A stretch of 8,685 nt of DNA from Clostridium sp. UBA6758 (GCA_002453475.1 DKGY01000068.1:35537-44221); one strand, 5' to 3'; positions 1-7,256 are shown, numbered from the stretch's first letter. The notes: generated by a model not told the origin, from the sequence alone. Made by a program: numbers and translations.

Positions 1-338
1 CTGTTTGGACTATGGGAATATTGGGTTACATTACATCCTATGGTATGCCAGAAGTTGATAGTGATGGAAGACCAAAGGCTTATTATGGAGAGACAATTCA
101 TGATAATTGTCCAAGAAGAAGATTTTTCGATGATGGAATATTTGCTAAGAAATTTGGAGATCCAGAATGTTTATTTTCTTTAGGTTGCAGAGGTCCAATA
201 ACCTATGCATATTGTCCTATAAGCCGATGGAATGGTACTGATAATTGGCCTATAGGGGATAATACTAATTGTATAGGATGTGCAGGACCTAAATTTCCAG
301 ATGGAATGGAGCCTTTTGTAAAATATGGAGGGGTTTAA
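1..338 (+). CDS. [NiFe] hydrogenase small subunit, C-terminal part (5' end outside window)
   Basis: This is the electron-transfer subunit of a [NiFe] hydrogenase, which passes electrons between the Ni-Fe site and a redox partner through three Fe-S clusters. The frame is open from base 3, so the ATG at 12 is internal and not a start. Numbering from that internal Met, H30, C33, C53 and C59 match the His/Cys3 ligands of the distal [4Fe-4S] cluster, and C68, C87 and C90 match the medial cluster. The spacings agree with Desulfovibrio enzymes (His+3 Cys, Cys+6 Cys, +9 to the medial cluster). P80, in NWPIGD, sits where standard [NiFe] enzymes have Pro and [NiFeSe] enzymes have Cys, which suggests a [3Fe-4S] medial cluster. 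The protein ends in a short tail (PFVKYGGV) with no transmembrane helix. The N-terminus, proximal cluster and any Tat signal are outside the window. The large-subunit gene begins 2 nt after the stop. Confidence 0.95.
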   Translation, partial: VWTMGILGYITSYGMPEVDSDGRPKAYYGETIHDNCPRRRFFDDGIFAKKFGDPECLFSLGCRGPITYAYCPISRWNGTDNWPIGDNTNCIGCAGPKFPDGMEPFVKYGGV

Positions 339-340
339 TT

Positions 341-1756
341 ATGACTAAGATAGTAATTGATCCATTGACTAGGGTAAGTGGGCTTTTAAATATAGAAGTA
401 AATATAGTTAATAATAAGATTGTAGATGCAAAAAGTAGTGGAAGTCAGTTTAGAGGATTTGAGGAGATGTTTAAAAGTAGGTATCCCTTAGATATTATAA
501 GGCTTGCTCCTAGGGTATGCGGAATTTGTTCTACTCATCATGCTGTAGCTGCTACCTTATGTCTAGAAGATGCAATGAAAGTTGAACCTGACTTCAATGG
601 AAAAGTAGTTAGAGATATCGCTAACGGATTTGAATTTTTGCAGAATTATTTGAGACACATATATTTTTTCGTATTTCCAGATTATGTAGATATAGTTCAT
701 ATAAATCCGTTGTATAAAACAGAAAGTGCTAAAGCTGCTGATTACAGGTTATCTAGAGAGGATACAAAAAGAATAAATGAAGATTACTTAGGGGCAGTAA
801 AGTATAGTAGAGAAGCTCATAGAGGTGTAGCTGAATTAGTTGGAAAAGTTCCTCATTGTCATGGTATTTTTGTAGGTGGCACAACTACCAATATTGATAT
901 ACCACAAATAGAAAACATTAAATATAGTATAAAAGTAATAAAAAATTTTATTGTAGATAAGCTTATACCGGATGTATATGCTATAGCAGCTACCTATGAA
1001 GATTATTTTAAAATTGGTGGTGGATATAAGAATTTTATGAGTTATGGATTATATGATAATTATTTACATCCAATTAAAATGGTATCAACTGGAGTAATGA
1101 TAAATGGAATTAGAGAAGAATTTAAGTCTGGCAACATAACTGAAGATATTTCTAAAACTTGGGTAGAATCAGATTCTCAAACTATAATACCAGGAGAAGA
1201 CAATAAAATCACCTATAATCCATATAAACCAGAAGCATACAGTTGGGTTAATGCACCTAGATATAAGGGAAATCCTATGGAGGTTGGAGCATTAGCTAGA
1301 ATGACTTTAAGTGGTGACTATAGTGGGGGAGTATCTACTATGGATAGAATAATTGCTAAATCAATAGAAGCTAAGAGACTATGTGAAGCTATAGAGGGAT
1401 TAATAGATTTATTAAAGCTAAAAAAGGCTTATCAAGAGCAATGGGAAATGCCTGAGGAAGCAAGAGGCATTGGATTAGTAGAAGCAGAGAGAGGAGCCCT
1501 AGGACATTGGTTGTCTATTACAAATAAGCTAGTCCATCACTACACTTTAATACCACCTTCAGCTTGGAATTTATCACCTACTGACAACAGAGGAATAAAA
1601 GGACCTGTAGAAGAAGCATTAATAGGAACAGAGATAAATGACATTGATCATCCAGTAGAAATAGGACGTATAGTTAGAAGCTTTGATCCATGTCTAAATT
1701 GTGCTGCTCACATAACTAGTGATAAATATGAGCCTATAACAATAAATATAGTATGA
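341..1756 (+). CDS. [NiFe] hydrogenase large (catalytic) subunit, 471 aa
   Basis: This subunit holds the Ni-Fe(CN)2CO site that oxidises or produces H2. The N-terminal metal motif is R58-V-C60-G-I-C63 with H67 following. The C-terminal motif is D449-P-C451-L-N-C454-A-A-H457. Both nickel-ligand Cys pairs are therefore present. Cleavage after H457 would release a 14-residue peptide, matching the protease gene next door. Other family signatures are FRGFE (37-41), GKVPHCHG (168-175), GALARM (316-321) and RGALGHW (384-390), where R384 is the catalytic Arg. At 471 aa it is shorter than the roughly 550 aa of classical group 1 enzymes. The start is set by GGAGGGG at 327-333, 7 nt upstream and inside the end of the small-subunit gene. 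Oddities are Ser13 in place of the conserved Glu of RIEGH, Glu383 in place of Pro before R384, and Asn102 where E. coli Hyd-1 appears to have Asp. It looks group 1-like; the exact subgroup is uncertain. Confidence 0.97.
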   Translation: MTKIVIDPLTRVSGLLNIEVNIVNNKIVDAKSSGSQFRGFEEMFKSRYPLDIIRLAPRVCGICSTHHAVAATLCLEDAMKVEPDFNGKVVRDIANGFEFLQNYLRHIYFFVFPDYVDIVHINPLYKTESAKAADYRLSREDTKRINEDYLGAVKYSREAHRGVAELVGKVPHCHGIFVGGTTTNIDIPQIENIKYSIKVIKNFIVDKLIPDVYAIAATYEDYFKIGGGYKNFMSYGLYDNYLHPIKMVSTGVMINGIREEFKSGNITEDISKTWVESDSQTIIPGEDNKITYNPYKPEAYSWVNAPRYKGNPMEVGALARMTLSGDYSGGVSTMDRIIAKSIEAKRLCEAIEGLIDLLKLKKAYQEQWEMPEEARGIGLVEAERGALGHWLSITNKLVHHYTLIPPSAWNLSPTDNRGIKGPVEEALIGTEINDIDHPVEIGRIVRSFDPCLNCAAHITSDKYEPITINIV

Positions 1757-2214
1757 TAAAGATTTTTGCCATAGGAAATATTATTTTAGGTGATGATGGT
1801 ATAGGAGTAAAGATAATGGAGTCTATAGGGGACCAAATCGAAAGCTATAGCAAAGATGTGAAGGTATTAATAGTTGGAATTGATTATGTATATTATTTAA
1901 ATGGAATTAATAAGGAAGATACTGTTATTCTAGTAGACAGCACCTACTTTGGAATTGAGCCTGGTAGGGTTTCAGTATTAAATTTAAAGGAATGTGATAA
2001 ATTTATTAGCCCTTGCAGAGATATGCATAGTGAGAATCTTTTGAAGGTTTTAAGAGAGGAATATAGAGAAATTCCTGGATATTTAGTTGGTATTGAAGTG
2101 GAAAAGGTGAATTATTCCTTAGAATTATCTAAAACTTTAAAGAATAATTTTTCTGAAATTACTAAAGAAGTATTTAGGGAAATTAAAAGGATAATTGGTG
2201 ATATAGATGCATGA
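1753..2214 (+). CDS. Hydrogenase maturation endopeptidase, HyaD/HybD family (M52), 153 aa
   Basis: This cytoplasmic protease checks for nickel in the large subunit and removes its C-terminal peptide, allowing the active site to close and the small subunit to bind. The family signature is at the N-terminus (G8-N9, then G13-D14-D15-G16-I-G18). The three metal-binding positions of E. coli HybD (E16, D62, H93) correspond here to D15, D62 (in ILVDSTYFG) and H92 (in MHSENLL). The length of 153 aa is close to the family norm of about 160. The ATG overlaps the large-subunit stop in ATGA (1753-1756) and I see no good ribosome binding site before it, so translation is probably coupled to the upstream gene. 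Its likely substrate is the adjacent large subunit. The 3' end overlaps hypA by 8 nt. Confidence 0.93.
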   Translation: MIKIFAIGNIILGDDGIGVKIMESIGDQIESYSKDVKVLIVGIDYVYYLNGINKEDTVILVDSTYFGIEPGRVSVLNLKECDKFISPCRDMHSENLLKVLREEYREIPGYLVGIEVEKVNYSLELSKTLKNNFSEITKEVFREIKRIIGDIDA

Positions 2215-2548
2215 AATTTCAATAATTAATTACGTTATAGATATGGTAGAAGAGCAGTGTATGATGAATAATATAACTAAGGTAGAAAAAGTAATTTTGC
2301 AAATAGGAGAATTTTCTTGTACAGATAATTCCTCCATTGATTTTATTTTTAAAGAAATGAGCTTAGGTAGTTGTTGTGCGGGTGCAAAACTTATTATAGA
2401 GAAGTTACTAAGTAAGGCATATTGTAATAATTGTCATAAGGAATTTCCGTTGAAGATTACAAATAGAAGGTGTCCTATTTGTAATCAGATAAGTAATGAA
2501 ATAACTGCAGGTTATGAAATTTTGCTTTACAGAATAGAAGGAGAATAA
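2207..2548 (+). CDS. hypA: HypA, nickel metallochaperone for hydrogenase maturation, 113 aa
   Basis: HypA carries Ni(II) to the large-subunit precursor, normally with the GTPase HypB. The protein begins M-H-E, and His2 with Glu3 forms the canonical nickel-binding N-terminus, which fixes the start at 2207. A structural zinc site is given by C73-x2-C76 and C89-x2-C92. The length of 113 aa matches E. coli HypA (116 aa). A modest GGTGA at 2197-2201 lies 5 nt upstream, and the gene overlaps the end of the protease gene by 8 nt (ATGCATGA). It has four further cysteines, C18, C38, C56 and C57. The CC pair lies where many relatives have residues such as IA, and I cannot say whether it matters. No hypB follows it. 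Confidence 0.95.
   Translation: MHEISIINYVIDMVEEQCMMNNITKVEKVILQIGEFSCTDNSSIDFIFKEMSLGSCCAGAKLIIEKLLSKAYCNNCHKEFPLKITNRRCPICNQISNEITAGYEILLYRIEGE
2539..2543 (+). promoter_or_regulatory. Ribosome binding site deciding the GTG start of hypF
   Basis: AGGAG lies 6 nt before GTG at 2550, within the last codons of hypA. The first ATG in the hypF frame is well inside the conserved acylphosphatase domain, so the GTG start is well supported. Confidence 0.8.
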
Positions 2549-2549
2549 G

Positions 2550-4853
2550 GTGATTAGAAAAGGAATTACGGTTAAAGGGACAGTTCAAGGTGTAGGATTT
2601 AGACCTTTTGTATATAGAATAGCTATAGAAAATCAACTATCAGGTTGGGTTAATAACACAAGTAAGGGAGTGGTTATGGAAATTCAAGGAGATGAAGTAG
2701 GTATAGAAAACTTTTTAGCCAACCTTAAGGAAAAAGCTCCTGAGTTAAGTAGTATTGAAGAAGTACTAGTTGAGAATAAAAAAAGCCTAAAGGATTATAA
2801 GGAGTTTCTTATAGTAGAAAGTACAGAGGAGAATGGAAGGACTTTAATTTCTCCAGATATAGCTACATGTAAGGAATGTGAAAAAGAGCTAAGGGATAGT
2901 AACAATCCAAGAAGATATTTATATCCTTTTATAAATTGTACAAACTGTGGTCCTCGATTTTCAATAATAAAAGGCACTCCCTATGATAGAAGATATACTT
3001 CTATGGATAATTTTACTATGTGTGATAAATGCAAGGAAGAATATGAAAATCCTAATGATAGAAGATTTCATGCAGAGCCTACCTGTTGTTCTTCTTGTGG
3101 TCCAACAGTAATTCTATTAGATAATAAGGGTAACCTTATAAAATCTAAAGACGAATTTGAAAGTGTGAGAAAGTATTTAAGGGAAGGAAAAATAATTGGT
3201 GTTAAGGGCATAGGTGGTTTTAATCTTGTTTGTGATGGAAATAATGAATTAGCTATAGAAAAACTAAGGGTTAGAAAAAACAGACCAGATAAGGCATTAG
3301 CTCTTATGATGAAAGATATAAATGTAGTAGAAAAATATTGTTATGTAAATAGTGAAGAAAAAGAAATTTTAACAGGAAATAAGAAACCCATATTGCTTTT
3401 AAAGAAAAAGAGCAATAAATTACCAACTAATATTTCCTTTCGTAATAAAAGACTCGGAGTATTATTGCCCTATTCTCCCCTTCATTATTTAATGTTTGAT
3501 AACAATATAGATACTATAGTTTTTACTAGCGGGAATTTAAGTACTATGCCAATAATATATGAGGATATAGAGGCTACAGACAATCTTAGTGAAATAGTAG
3601 ATTATTTTTTAATCCATAATAGAGAAATAAATATGCCTGTTGATGATTCTGTAGTTCAGGTAGTTGGGGGTTACGAGAGGGTTATAAGGGCTGGTAGAGG
3701 CTATGCACCTTACTATAATAAATATATATTTAAAGAAAATATCCTAGCCTTAGGGTCTCAATTTAAAAATACATTTTCCTTGGGTAGTGAAGAATGTATT
3801 TTTACAAGTCCCTATATTGGGGACATGGATGGAGAAGAGAATTATTTAAGATTTAATAGAGTGTTAAAGCACATGAAGAATATTTTTAGAGTTGAACCAA
3901 GTGCAATTATTCATGATATGCACCCTAATTATTGGAGTAAAAATTATTTAAATAAGAGCAAGATGAAAACCTTAGGTGTTTATCATCATCATAGCCACAT
4001 AGTAAGCTGTATGATAGAAAACAAAGAAAATGATAAAGTCATAGGGATAGCCTTTGATGGAGTGGGATATGGTGAAGATGGTAACCTTTGGGGAGGAGAG
4101 TTTTTAGTATGTGATAAAAAGAACTTTATTAGGGGAGCACATTTGAAATATATTCCTTTGCCTGGAGGGGATAGAGCAGTAAAATTTCCGTGGAGAATTG
4201 GACTTTCTCTTTTATATGTAGCTTTAAAGGAAGAGGAGATTGAAGAAGCTGCTTGTAGATGTTTTCATGGTATGGAATCAAGGATAATTATTAATATGTT
4301 AAAAAAGAATTTCAATTGTCCACTAACTTCTAGTATGGGAAGATTATTTGATGGAATTGCCAGTCTTTTAGGTTTTAAGAAAGAAACATCCTATGAAGGA
4401 GAAGCAGCTATGTATGTTGAAGGGTTAGCAGGAGATTTCATTGATTCTTTAAAGGGTACTAATGATTATGATTATATAAAGAGGTGTGAGAATAGATATA
4501 AGTGGGAAATTAATGATAGTCTACCTTATATAATAGATATAAATAATATGATTAGAGACATTCTAAAGGATTTAGATAACAAGATTGATAAAGGGCGAAT
4601 AGCTTTTAAATTTCATAATACTATAATAGGTTTTTCTAATGAAATCTGTATTAAGTTGAGAGAAGAATATAGCATAAGTAAGGTAGCTTTAAGTGGAGGG
4701 GTATTTCAAAACTCAATTTTATTAGAAGGAATAGAGAGATCCTTAAGAAAAAGTGGATTTCAAGTTATAACCCATAGGTTAATTCCTTGCAATGATGGGG
4801 GATTATCTATAGGTCAGGTAGTTATTGGAAATGAGTTATGTAAGGAGCAATAA
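2550..4853 (+). CDS. hypF: HypF, carbamoyltransferase for hydrogenase cyanide ligands, 767 aa
   Basis: HypF uses carbamoyl phosphate and ATP to carbamoylate the C-terminal Cys of HypE, the first step toward the two CN ligands of the Ni-Fe site. All family domains are present. The acylphosphatase-like domain covers about 1-92, with GTVQGVGFRPF at 10-20. Two zinc fingers follow (C107/C110/C130/C133 and C158/C161/C180/C183). The YrdC-like domain covers about 200-390, with KGIGGFN, RPDKALALM, FTSGNLS and RAGRGYAPY. The Kae1/TobZ-like domain covers about 395-760, with HHHSH at 479-483, FDGVGYGEDGNLWGGEF, LSGGVFQN at 714-721 and NDGGLSIGQ. The length of 767 aa is near the usual 750. It starts at GTG, 1 nt after the hypA stop. 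The C110-C130 loop is 19 residues instead of the 18 of E. coli HypF, a small and probably harmless insertion. Confidence 0.97.
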   Translation: MIRKGITVKGTVQGVGFRPFVYRIAIENQLSGWVNNTSKGVVMEIQGDEVGIENFLANLKEKAPELSSIEEVLVENKKSLKDYKEFLIVESTEENGRTLISPDIATCKECEKELRDSNNPRRYLYPFINCTNCGPRFSIIKGTPYDRRYTSMDNFTMCDKCKEEYENPNDRRFHAEPTCCSSCGPTVILLDNKGNLIKSKDEFESVRKYLREGKIIGVKGIGGFNLVCDGNNELAIEKLRVRKNRPDKALALMMKDINVVEKYCYVNSEEKEILTGNKKPILLLKKKSNKLPTNISFRNKRLGVLLPYSPLHYLMFDNNIDTIVFTSGNLSTMPIIYEDIEATDNLSEIVDYFLIHNREINMPVDDSVVQVVGGYERVIRAGRGYAPYYNKYIFKENILALGSQFKNTFSLGSEECIFTSPYIGDMDGEENYLRFNRVLKHMKNIFRVEPSAIIHDMHPNYWSKNYLNKSKMKTLGVYHHHSHIVSCMIENKENDKVIGIAFDGVGYGEDGNLWGGEFLVCDKKNFIRGAHLKYIPLPGGDRAVKFPWRIGLSLLYVALKEEEIEEAACRCFHGMESRIIINMLKKNFNCPLTSSMGRLFDGIASLLGFKKETSYEGEAAMYVEGLAGDFIDSLKGTNDYDYIKRCENRYKWEINDSLPYIIDINNMIRDILKDLDNKIDKGRIAFKFHNTIIGFSNEICIKLREEYSISKVALSGGVFQNSILLEGIERSLRKSGFQVITHRLIPCNDGGLSIGQVVIGNELCKEQ
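4842..4847 (+). promoter_or_regulatory. Ribosome binding site deciding the hypC start
   Basis: AAGGAG sits 7 nt before the ATG at 4855. It supports that start over an in-frame ATG at 4825, which lies inside hypF, has no such site, and would put ten residues ahead of the essential Met-Cys N-terminus. Confidence 0.85.
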
Positions 4854-4854
4854 T

Positions 4855-5073
4855 ATGTGTGTAGCTATTCCAGGAAAGATAATAGAAATATATGAAGGTA
4901 ATTCATTGGTTGAATTTGGAAGTTTAAGAAAAAGAGTTAATACTAGTCTAATAGAAAATTTAGTTGTTGGACAATATGTTTTGGTTCATGTTGGCTGTGC
5001 CATTGAAAAAATAGATGAAAAAGAAGCTATAGACACTTTAAATATATTTAAGGAGTTAATGGGAGACTTTTAG
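4855..5073 (+). CDS. hypC: HypC, hydrogenase assembly chaperone, 72 aa
   Basis: HypC binds HypD to hold iron while CN and CO are attached, then carries the Fe(CN)2CO unit to the large-subunit precursor. The protein starts M-C-V-A-I-P-G-K. Cys2 (exposed once Met is removed) is the iron-holding residue of the family, and this decides the start. The second conserved block is YVLVHVGCAI (41-50), where H45 is the conserved His. Phe is common after VG, but here it is Cys48. The length of 72 aa is within the usual 70-95. The frame is also open upstream to an ATG at 4825, which would give 82 aa; I reject this because it buries Cys2 and overlaps hypF. The gene begins 1 nt after the hypF stop and ends 1 nt before hypD, and HypC and HypD act as a complex. 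Confidence 0.95.
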   Translation: MCVAIPGKIIEIYEGNSLVEFGSLRKRVNTSLIENLVVGQYVLVHVGCAIEKIDEKEAIDTLNIFKELMGDF

Positions 5074-5074
5074 A

Positions 5075-6166
5075 ATGTTTTATAAAGGTGAAGGAAATTC
5101 AAGAGAAATTAATTTGGCTATTAAATTGTTAAAAGCCATTAAGGGAAGATATAAGGAAAATATAAATATAATGGAGGTTTGTGGTACTCATACAAGAAGT
5201 ATTTATAATTCTGGTATTGATAAGCTCTTACACTCTAATATTAAGTTGTTATCAGGACCAGGATGTCCAGTTTGTGTAACAAATGAAAGCTTTATAGACC
5301 ATGCCATCGAGTTAAGCCAGAAAAAAGATGTAATAATAACCACCTTTGGGGATATGATTAAGGTTAGGGGTAGCGAGAGTTCATTAAGAGAAGAGATGGC
5401 TAAGGGAAGAAAGGTAGAAGTAGTATATTCTCCATTGGATGCATTGAAGATAGCTATGAATAATAGAGAGAAAAATGTAGTTTTTTTAGCTATTGGATTT
5501 GAAACTACAGCACCTATAATAGCCCTTACAATAAAAGAGGCACTAGAAAAAAATATAAGTAATTTTTTTGTTTTAAATTCTTTAAAGACTATGCCGAAGG
5601 TTATGTCAACACTAATTTTAGATAAAGAAGTTAAAATTCATGGATTTATATGCCCAGGTCATGTAGCAACAATAATTGGCAGTAGACCTTTTGAGAGATT
5701 ATCTAATGAGTATAAGACTCCTATGGCTATATGTGGCTTCAAGGCTATAGATATATTAGCTGGGATACTTTATATCATAGATAAAAAAGAGAGAGGCAGC
5801 TACGGATGTGAAAACTTATATAAAGGTTTTGTTTATCCAGAAGGAAATAGAAAAGCACAAGAGATATTAAATCAGGTCTTTGAAACTTCATCTAGTTTTT
5901 GGAGAGGTTTTGGAAATATGGAGGGTACGGGATATAAATTAAGAGAGAAATATAGTTCCTTTGATGCTAAAAATAAATTTTCTTTAAAAAGTAAAATTGC
6001 AAATGAAGATAAACGATGCATTTGTGGAGACGTATTAAGGGGAATGAAAAGTCCTATGGATTGCAAGGCTTTTGGATCAGTGTGTACACCTAGGACTCCA
6101 ATTGGTCCATGCATGGTATCTAAAGAAGGAAGTTGTGGTATTGTATACAGTACAAAAGAATTTTAA
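5075..6166 (+). CDS. hypD: HypD, Fe-S protein assembling the Fe(CN)2CO unit, 363 aa
   Basis: HypD is the scaffold on which, with HypC, iron receives cyanide from HypE and carbon monoxide. The conserved blocks are in order: CGTHT (36-40, C36), GPGCPVC (61-67, C64 and C67), FGDMIKVRG (91-99), GFETTAP (141-147), HGFICPGHVATIIG (189-202), and the cysteine-rich C-terminus with C315, C317, C330, C337, C346 and C354. That last group includes the ligands of the family's [4Fe-4S] cluster; I do not assign exactly which four. The length of 363 aa agrees with E. coli HypD (373). The ATG at 5075 is 1 nt after the hypC stop, with GGGAGA at 5061-5066 as the likely ribosome binding site. A 75-nt gap follows before hypE. 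Confidence 0.97.
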   Translation: MFYKGEGNSREINLAIKLLKAIKGRYKENINIMEVCGTHTRSIYNSGIDKLLHSNIKLLSGPGCPVCVTNESFIDHAIELSQKKDVIITTFGDMIKVRGSESSLREEMAKGRKVEVVYSPLDALKIAMNNREKNVVFLAIGFETTAPIIALTIKEALEKNISNFFVLNSLKTMPKVMSTLILDKEVKIHGFICPGHVATIIGSRPFERLSNEYKTPMAICGFKAIDILAGILYIIDKKERGSYGCENLYKGFVYPEGNRKAQEILNQVFETSSSFWRGFGNMEGTGYKLREKYSSFDAKNKFSLKSKIANEDKRCICGDVLRGMKSPMDCKAFGSVCTPRTPIGPCMVSKEGSCGIVYSTKEF

Positions 6167-6241
6167 ATTATAAGTTTAATATAGAATATAGTAACAATTT
6201 TAATTATATATATATATTTAAGTTTTATATTAGGAGGAACT
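6167..6241 (+). other. 75-nt AT-rich spacer between hypD and hypE
   Basis: This is the only sizeable gap inside the hydrogenase unit, and almost all of it is A/T. It contains a (TA)6 run and, at 6232-6237, an AGGAGG ribosome binding site only 4 nt before the hypE ATG. I see no stem-loop terminator and no convincing -35/-10 pair, so hypE is probably still cotranscribed. A weak internal promoter or RNA processing site cannot be excluded. Confidence 0.6.
6205..6216 (+). repeat. (TA)6 dinucleotide run upstream of hypE
   Basis: Six uninterrupted TA units lie about 15 nt before the hypE ribosome binding site. In DNA this AT-rich it may be chance. A run of this kind can change length by slippage, which here would alter spacing in a noncoding region only. 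Confidence 0.7.
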
Positions 6242-7249
6242 ATGGAAGTTATAACATTAGCCCATGGGAGTGGAGGAGAGGAAACTTATAAATTAATAAA
6301 TAATGTGTTTCTAAGGTATTTTAATAATGATACATTAAAGGAACAAGGGGATTCAGCTATATTAGATATGATTAAGGGGAAAATAGCAGTAACTACAGAT
6401 AGTTTTGTGGTAGATCCCGTATTTTTTAAGGGTGGAGATATAGGAAAACTCAGTATTTGTGGTACTGTAAATGATCTGTGTGTAAGTGGTGCAACTCCCC
6501 TATATATATCTGTTGGGTTTATTCTTGAAGAAGGGTTAGAAATTAAGGATTTAGAGAAAATAGTAAAATCTATGGCAGATACTGCTAATAAAATAGGAGT
6601 TAAAATAGTAACAGGAGATACTAAGGTTGTACAAAGTGGAAAAGGCCATAGAATTTATATTAATACAACAGGAATAGGATATATAGAAAAAAATAATTAT
6701 CAGTTAAACATAAAGGAGATTAGAGAAGGAGACGCAATAATTATAAGCGGTACCATTGGAGATCATGGAGTATCTATTATAAATGAAAGAGAAAGTTTGG
6801 ATATAGAATCAGTTATAAAAAGCGATTGTGCTGCCCTTAATGAACTAACAAAAATTATAATGAACGCTAGTAATGAGGTTAGAATAATGAGAGACCCAAC
6901 TAGAGGTGGTTTAGCTAACACCTTAAAGGAATTGGTGAATAACAGTGGAAAGTCTATGGAAATATGGCAAAAGGATATACCTATAAGAGATGATGTAAGA
7001 AATTTTTGTGAGCTTTTAGGATTTGATCCTCTATATGTAGCTAATGAAGGTAAGCTGATTTGCATAGTGAGCAATAAAGATGCTCATAAGATTTTAAATG
7101 CAATTAAGACAAATCCATTAGGAAGAGAAGCTGCTATTATTGGTCATGTGTTAGAGGATGGCAAAAGTAAATTATATTTAAAAACTTATATTGAAGGTAC
7201 CAGAGTATTGGGACTGCTACAAGGAGAATTAATACCAAGAATATGTTGA
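6242..7249 (+). CDS. hypE: HypE, carbamoyl dehydratase (thiocyanate donor), 335 aa
   Basis: HypE receives a carbamoyl group from HypF on its last residue and dehydrates it with ATP to a thiocyanate, which supplies CN to the HypC-HypD iron. It belongs to the PurM/AIRS/SelD-like ATP-binding family. The glycine-rich N-terminal motif is HGSGGEE (8-14), followed by TTDSFVVDP (51-59), GTVNDLCVSGA (74-84), TGDTKVV (124-130) and MRDPTRGGLANTLKEL (216-231). The protein ends exactly in P-R-I-C, and C335 is the modified C-terminal cysteine, which confirms an intact 3' end. The length of 335 aa is typical. The start has a strong AGGAGG at 6232-6237, 4 nt upstream. It is the last gene of the unit, with a terminator 7 nt after the stop. 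Partners HypF, HypC and HypD are all encoded just upstream. Confidence 0.97.
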   Translation: MEVITLAHGSGGEETYKLINNVFLRYFNNDTLKEQGDSAILDMIKGKIAVTTDSFVVDPVFFKGGDIGKLSICGTVNDLCVSGATPLYISVGFILEEGLEIKDLEKIVKSMADTANKIGVKIVTGDTKVVQSGKGHRIYINTTGIGYIEKNNYQLNIKEIREGDAIIISGTIGDHGVSIINERESLDIESVIKSDCAALNELTKIIMNASNEVRIMRDPTRGGLANTLKELVNNSGKSMEIWQKDIPIRDDVRNFCELLGFDPLYVANEGKLICIVSNKDAHKILNAIKTNPLGREAAIIGHVLEDGKSKLYLKTYIEGTRVLGLLQGELIPRIC

Positions 7250-7256
7250 TTAATTT

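Noticed and set aside
12..338. A complete 108-aa small protein starting at ATG 12
   Set aside because: The frame is open upstream to base 3 and the product begins in the middle of a hydrogenase small subunit, with distal and medial cluster ligands only. It is a gene cut by the window edge.
2795..2977. Reverse-strand open frame of 60 codons inside hypF
   Set aside because: It is fully within a conserved gene on the other strand, with no recognisable motif.
4825..4854. Longer hypC starting at ATG 4825
   Set aside because: It would overlap hypF and put ten residues before the essential Met-Cys. ATG 4855 has AAGGAG 7 nt upstream.
5872..6114. Reverse-strand open frame of 80 codons inside hypD
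   Set aside because: It is a shadow of the conserved Cys-rich end of hypD, with no independent support.
6141..6155. Inverted repeat TTGTA-TACAG-TACAA near the end of hypD
   Set aside because: The arms are only 5 bp, inside coding sequence, with no T-tract and no regulator match; chance is the simplest reading.
6763..7074. Reverse-strand open frame of 103 codons inside hypE
   Set aside because: It lies wholly within hypE. The hydrophobic character comes from the antisense of AT-rich codons.
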